Source: Isoperla grammatica (Eukaryota; Arthropoda; Insecta; Plecoptera; Perlodidae). Taken from it: a stretch of DNA of 64,000 nucleotides. Location of the stretch: NCBI GenBank assembly GCA_945910005.1, contig OX246745.1:9852436-9916435 (forward strand). The letters run 5' to 3'. The notes beneath the pieces are model-generated. The model ran no database searches and was not told the origin of the DNA. It worked only from the letters and a program-made list of their open reading frames with translations. The first letter of the stretch is position 1. Every line of letters begins with the position of its first letter. Of this stretch, positions 60,766 through 64,000 are shown in pieces. Made by a program: the position numbers and the translations under genes.

Positions 60766-60830
60766 GTCATCAACACATGAAGACGATGGAAATCCTGTTG
60801 ATCACTTCGCGTTGAAACGTGGCTGCTAAG
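60766..60830 (+). other. Candidate 65-nt exon with strong splice sites
   Basis: TTTTCTTGTCTTCAG precedes and GTGAGTTTGC follows. Inside, ATGAAGACGATGG opens a short frame that ends in TGA before the donor, so it would be a UTR or uORF-bearing exon. No partner exon is visible. It could equally be part of a repeat, since GAAGACGA and TGAAACGT resemble family P motifs. Confidence 0.3.
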
Positions 60831-62528
60831 GTGAGTTTGCTTGTAGTAGTAATCGTCTTTTCAAATCACAAATATTTAGGTTTTTGTAAACTTTATCATT
60901 TTGTCAACGAATAATTTTAGCGGAAAACGGAAACGAGACATTTGCCGTTATATAGACTTCATAATGGTAGATGTAAGATTGTTGGATGGGTCATTTTTGC
61001 TGCGTCGCTTTTTATTTTATATTATATAATTCAGAACCAAATCGTACACACAAATTTTGGACTCTGTATTAGATAATGTTTTAAATTAAAATCTTAATGT
61101 TGCTATGAGAGTAAATTTATATAAAATCATACCAGGTATCCAAAGACACCAATGTAACTAGTTAGTCACATAAAACTGTCAGAGATAGCGCTGCTAACTG
61201 CGCCATGTTAGTTTCAACCAATGCTCAGCAATACAAGGATCCTCTGTTTGACAACACCTGTGCATTGGTTCATTTCGTCGCCACCAGAATTCGTAGTCTC
61301 GTTTTAGTGACGTATAGACTAGAGGATCAAATAGCCTCTGGGCTGACCTTATGTTGCAGTCCGAGTTGATGATTCAACTGCACCGGAAACTGTTCACAAT
61401 CTCGATTGAAACCACACAAGAAAACGGCGGCGGGCGCGCGTGCGTTGTGTTCAATTCATTCTTGTGGTCTCTTTGAGTGGGCAGGGCTGTTTTCTCGACC
61501 CGCGCGGGCAATCATCACAAAGCACAACCAAATAGGATGGTAAACTTTAAGCATACCGAGACCAAAATGTAATTTGCCTCGCGTCCTTTGTGTCAATATT
61601 GTGGCGTTGAGTGTGAAACGAAGAGAAACAACGTTTTCATTCAAAACAACCGTTTAAAACATACATTGGCCTCGTAAATAGACTTAGTGACGTTGAAAGA
61701 CATGAGAAACTCCACTAGTGAAAACCAGAAAACAACACATTCAATACGAAATGTGCATTGACCTAAAGTATTTAACATAGCGCGGACCAATGCTTTCTAC
61801 CATTACACCGCACATCTGCTCTGTATGAAGGAAGACATGTGAAACTCGAATAACTCTCTTTGTTTGTGTAGTCATTAAAAATCATAGTTTGTTGGCGTTC
61901 CCACTATTGGCTACAACGGAGATTTCATTTCTATTTTACGCATCGTTTGAATTAGGTCAATACCAGACACAAATGAAGGAACTTTTTGTCAGTGGCTCAA
62001 TATATTATTTTGTAGGTATACAACATGTTTTGATTGAAATTGCTTGTTAGTAATGTATGTTTTAATCTAAAAAAAAAAAAAATCGTCTGTGCCTAAGGTA
62101 TAGAATTGGTCAAGGATATCTCTGCCTGTTGTAAGAAGCGAATAACATGCCAAAGTCGTATGAACTAACGGTGAGAGCGTCGTTAACAATAACAAATAAA
62201 TAATCTTAAAAAAACTGTTAATTTAAATTTGAATTAAATAATAATTTTATAACAAGCAATTAGCTTCTATCTCAGAAGTTCGATTTAGTCTTGTGGAATA
62301 CGTGTAAGAAATATTATGATGCTAACATCTTTAAGTAAACTTTCCTTTCATCGTGTTACACAAACGTTTTTTGATTGACATCATCATCATCATCATCATC
62401 ACCACCAACAACTTCGAGAAAGTTTAAATCTACTTTGTGTTATATTAATTGGGTTTGTTCTATCAATAACTTAACAACACTATTGAGTGCGACGCGGTGA
62501 GTTATTAACGATGTATGAGTATGACAAT
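60831..62528. other. Non-coding, unrecognised
   Basis: A GC-rich patch lies at 61420-61510. An (ATC)n run at 62378-62400 and an A-run at 62069-62082 are the only other marks. Confidence 0.4.
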
Positions 62529-64000
62529 GACAACTGCATTTAGTGATCTTAGTGTGAGTGAGCTTATGCCTGCTCAGGTCTTGAGAGCCTTGCTTATATG
62601 ACAACATCATTTAGTGATCTAAGTGTGAGTGAGCTTATGCCTGCTCAGATCTTGAGAGCCTTGCTTATATGACAACTGCATTTAGTGATCTAAGTGTGAG
62701 TGAGCTTATGCCTGCTCAGATCTTGAGAGCCTTGCTTATATGACAACTGCATTTAGTGATCTAAGTGTGAGTGAGCTTATGCCTGCTCAGGTCTTGAGAG
62801 CCTTGCTTATATGACAACAGCATTTAGTGATCTTTGGTGAGTGAGCTTATGCCTGCTCAGGTCTTGAGAGCCTTGCTTATATGAAAACTGCATTTAGTGA
62901 TCTCAGTGTGAGTGAGCTTATGCCTGCTCAGGTCTTGAGAGCCTTGCTTATATGACAACAGCATTTAGTGATCTTTGGTGAGTGAGCTTATGCCTGCTCA
63001 GGTCTTGAGAGCCTTGCTTATATGACAACAGCATTTAGTGATCTTAGTATGAGTGAGCTTATGCCTGCTCAGGTCTTGAAAGTCTTGCTTTTATGACAAC
63101 TGCATTTAGTGATCTTTGTGTGAGTGAGCTTATGCCTGCTCAGGTTTCTTATATGACAACTGCATTTAGTGATCTTAGTGTGAGTGAGCTTATGCCTGCT
63201 CAGGTCTTGAGAGTCTTGCTTTTATGACAACTGAATTTAGTGATCTTTGTGTGAGTGAGCTTATGCCTGCTCAGGTCTTGAGAGCCTTGCTTATATGACA
63301 ACTGCATTCAGTGATCTTAGTGTGAGTGAGCTTATGCCTGCTCAGGTCTTGAGAGTCTTGCTTATATGACAACAGCATTTAGTGATCTTAGTGTGAGTGA
63401 GCTTATGCCTGCTCAGGTCTTGAGAGCCTAGCTTATATGACAACTGCATTAAGTGATCTTTGTGGAGTGAGCTTATGCCTTCTCAGGTCTTGAGAGCTTT
63501 GCTTAAATGACAACTGAATTAAGTGATCTTAGTGTGAGTGAGCTTATGCCTTCTCAGGTCTTGAGAGCCTTGCTTATATGACAACTGCATTCAGTGATCT
63601 GTGAGTGAGCTTATGCCTGCTCAGATCTTGAGAGCCTAGCTTATATGACAACTGCATTCAGTGATCTTAGTGTGAGTGAGCTTATGCCTGCTCAGGTCTT
63701 GAGAGCCTTGCTTATATGACAACTGCATTCAGTGATCTTAGTGTGAGTGAGCTTATGCCTGCTCAGGTCTTGAGAGCCTAGCTTATATGACAACTGCATT
63801 TAGTGATCCTAGTGTGAGTAAGCTTATGCCTGCTCAGGTCTTGAGAGCCTTGCTTATGTGACAACTGCATTAAGTGATCTTTGTATGCTTATATGCTTAT
63901 ATGACAACTGCATTACGTGATCTTAGTGTGAGTGAGCTTATGCCTGCTCAGGTCTTGAGAGCCTTGCTTATATGACAACTACATTTAGTGATCTTAGTGT
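62529..64000. repeat. 71-bp minisatellite, about 20 copies, runs off the window
   Basis: Unit ATGACAACTGCATTTAGTGA then TCTTAGTGTGAGTGAGCTTA then TGCCTGCTCAGGTCTTGAGA then GCCTTGCTTAT. Variants include shortened forms (TCTTTGGTGAG and a unit lacking CTTGAGAGCCTTG near 63144). The array continues past 64000, so its length is unknown. Confidence 0.96.

Overview
This is a eukaryotic, AT-rich, gene-poor window from an invertebrate animal genome. It has one spliced protein-coding gene, long minisatellites, many short DNA transposons with target-site duplications and decayed non-LTR retrotransposons. There are no operons, Shine-Dalgarno sites or dense ORFs. The coding gene and the retroelement relics would suit an arthropod, but the phylum cannot be fixed from sequence alone.

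The gene is an ABHD11-type alpha/beta-hydrolase on the minus strand. It has three coding exons (26450-26311, 23725-23389, 22472-21963) whose splice sites and phases join into a 328-residue protein. The fold is intact but the nucleophile serine is Gly146 and the catalytic-histidine position is Tyr308, so it looks like a pseudoenzyme. Thirteen kilobases upstream lies a second copy of its first exon (39443-39301) with an open frame, the same donor and the same phase. Downstream of both first exons sits a 64-bp block that is identical in the two copies although everything around it, including coding sequence, has diverged. On the gene's strand the block holds a 34-nt candidate microexon with consensus splice sites that would shift the frame if included.

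Layout: 1-12 kb is non-coding with a retroelement relic near 3 kb, an element with inverted arms (5.9-7.1 kb), a perfect-looking palindrome (9.3 kb) and a foldback MITE (11.35 kb). 12.1-15.6 kb is a 49/50-bp minisatellite and 18.1-18.6 kb an 11-bp one. 21.9-26.5 kb is the ABHD11-like gene; its introns carry a 27-bp minisatellite, a palindrome and AT repeats. 27-29 kb holds a large hairpin and a foldback element with TTA duplications. 30.7-31.8 kb is a truncated LINE. 33-38 kb holds a MITE family, a tRNA-derived SINE and a third palindrome. 39 kb has the duplicate first exon.

47.36-52.18 kb is a 4.8-kb decayed PIF/Harbinger transposon with TAA duplications, a broken two-exon Myb/SANT-like gene, a possible transposase N-terminus and a nested MULE-like element with a 9-bp duplication. 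59.07-59.45 kb is a dimeric 31-bp array and 62.5-64 kb a 71-bp array that runs off the window. Most remaining short ORFs are chance or repeat-derived.
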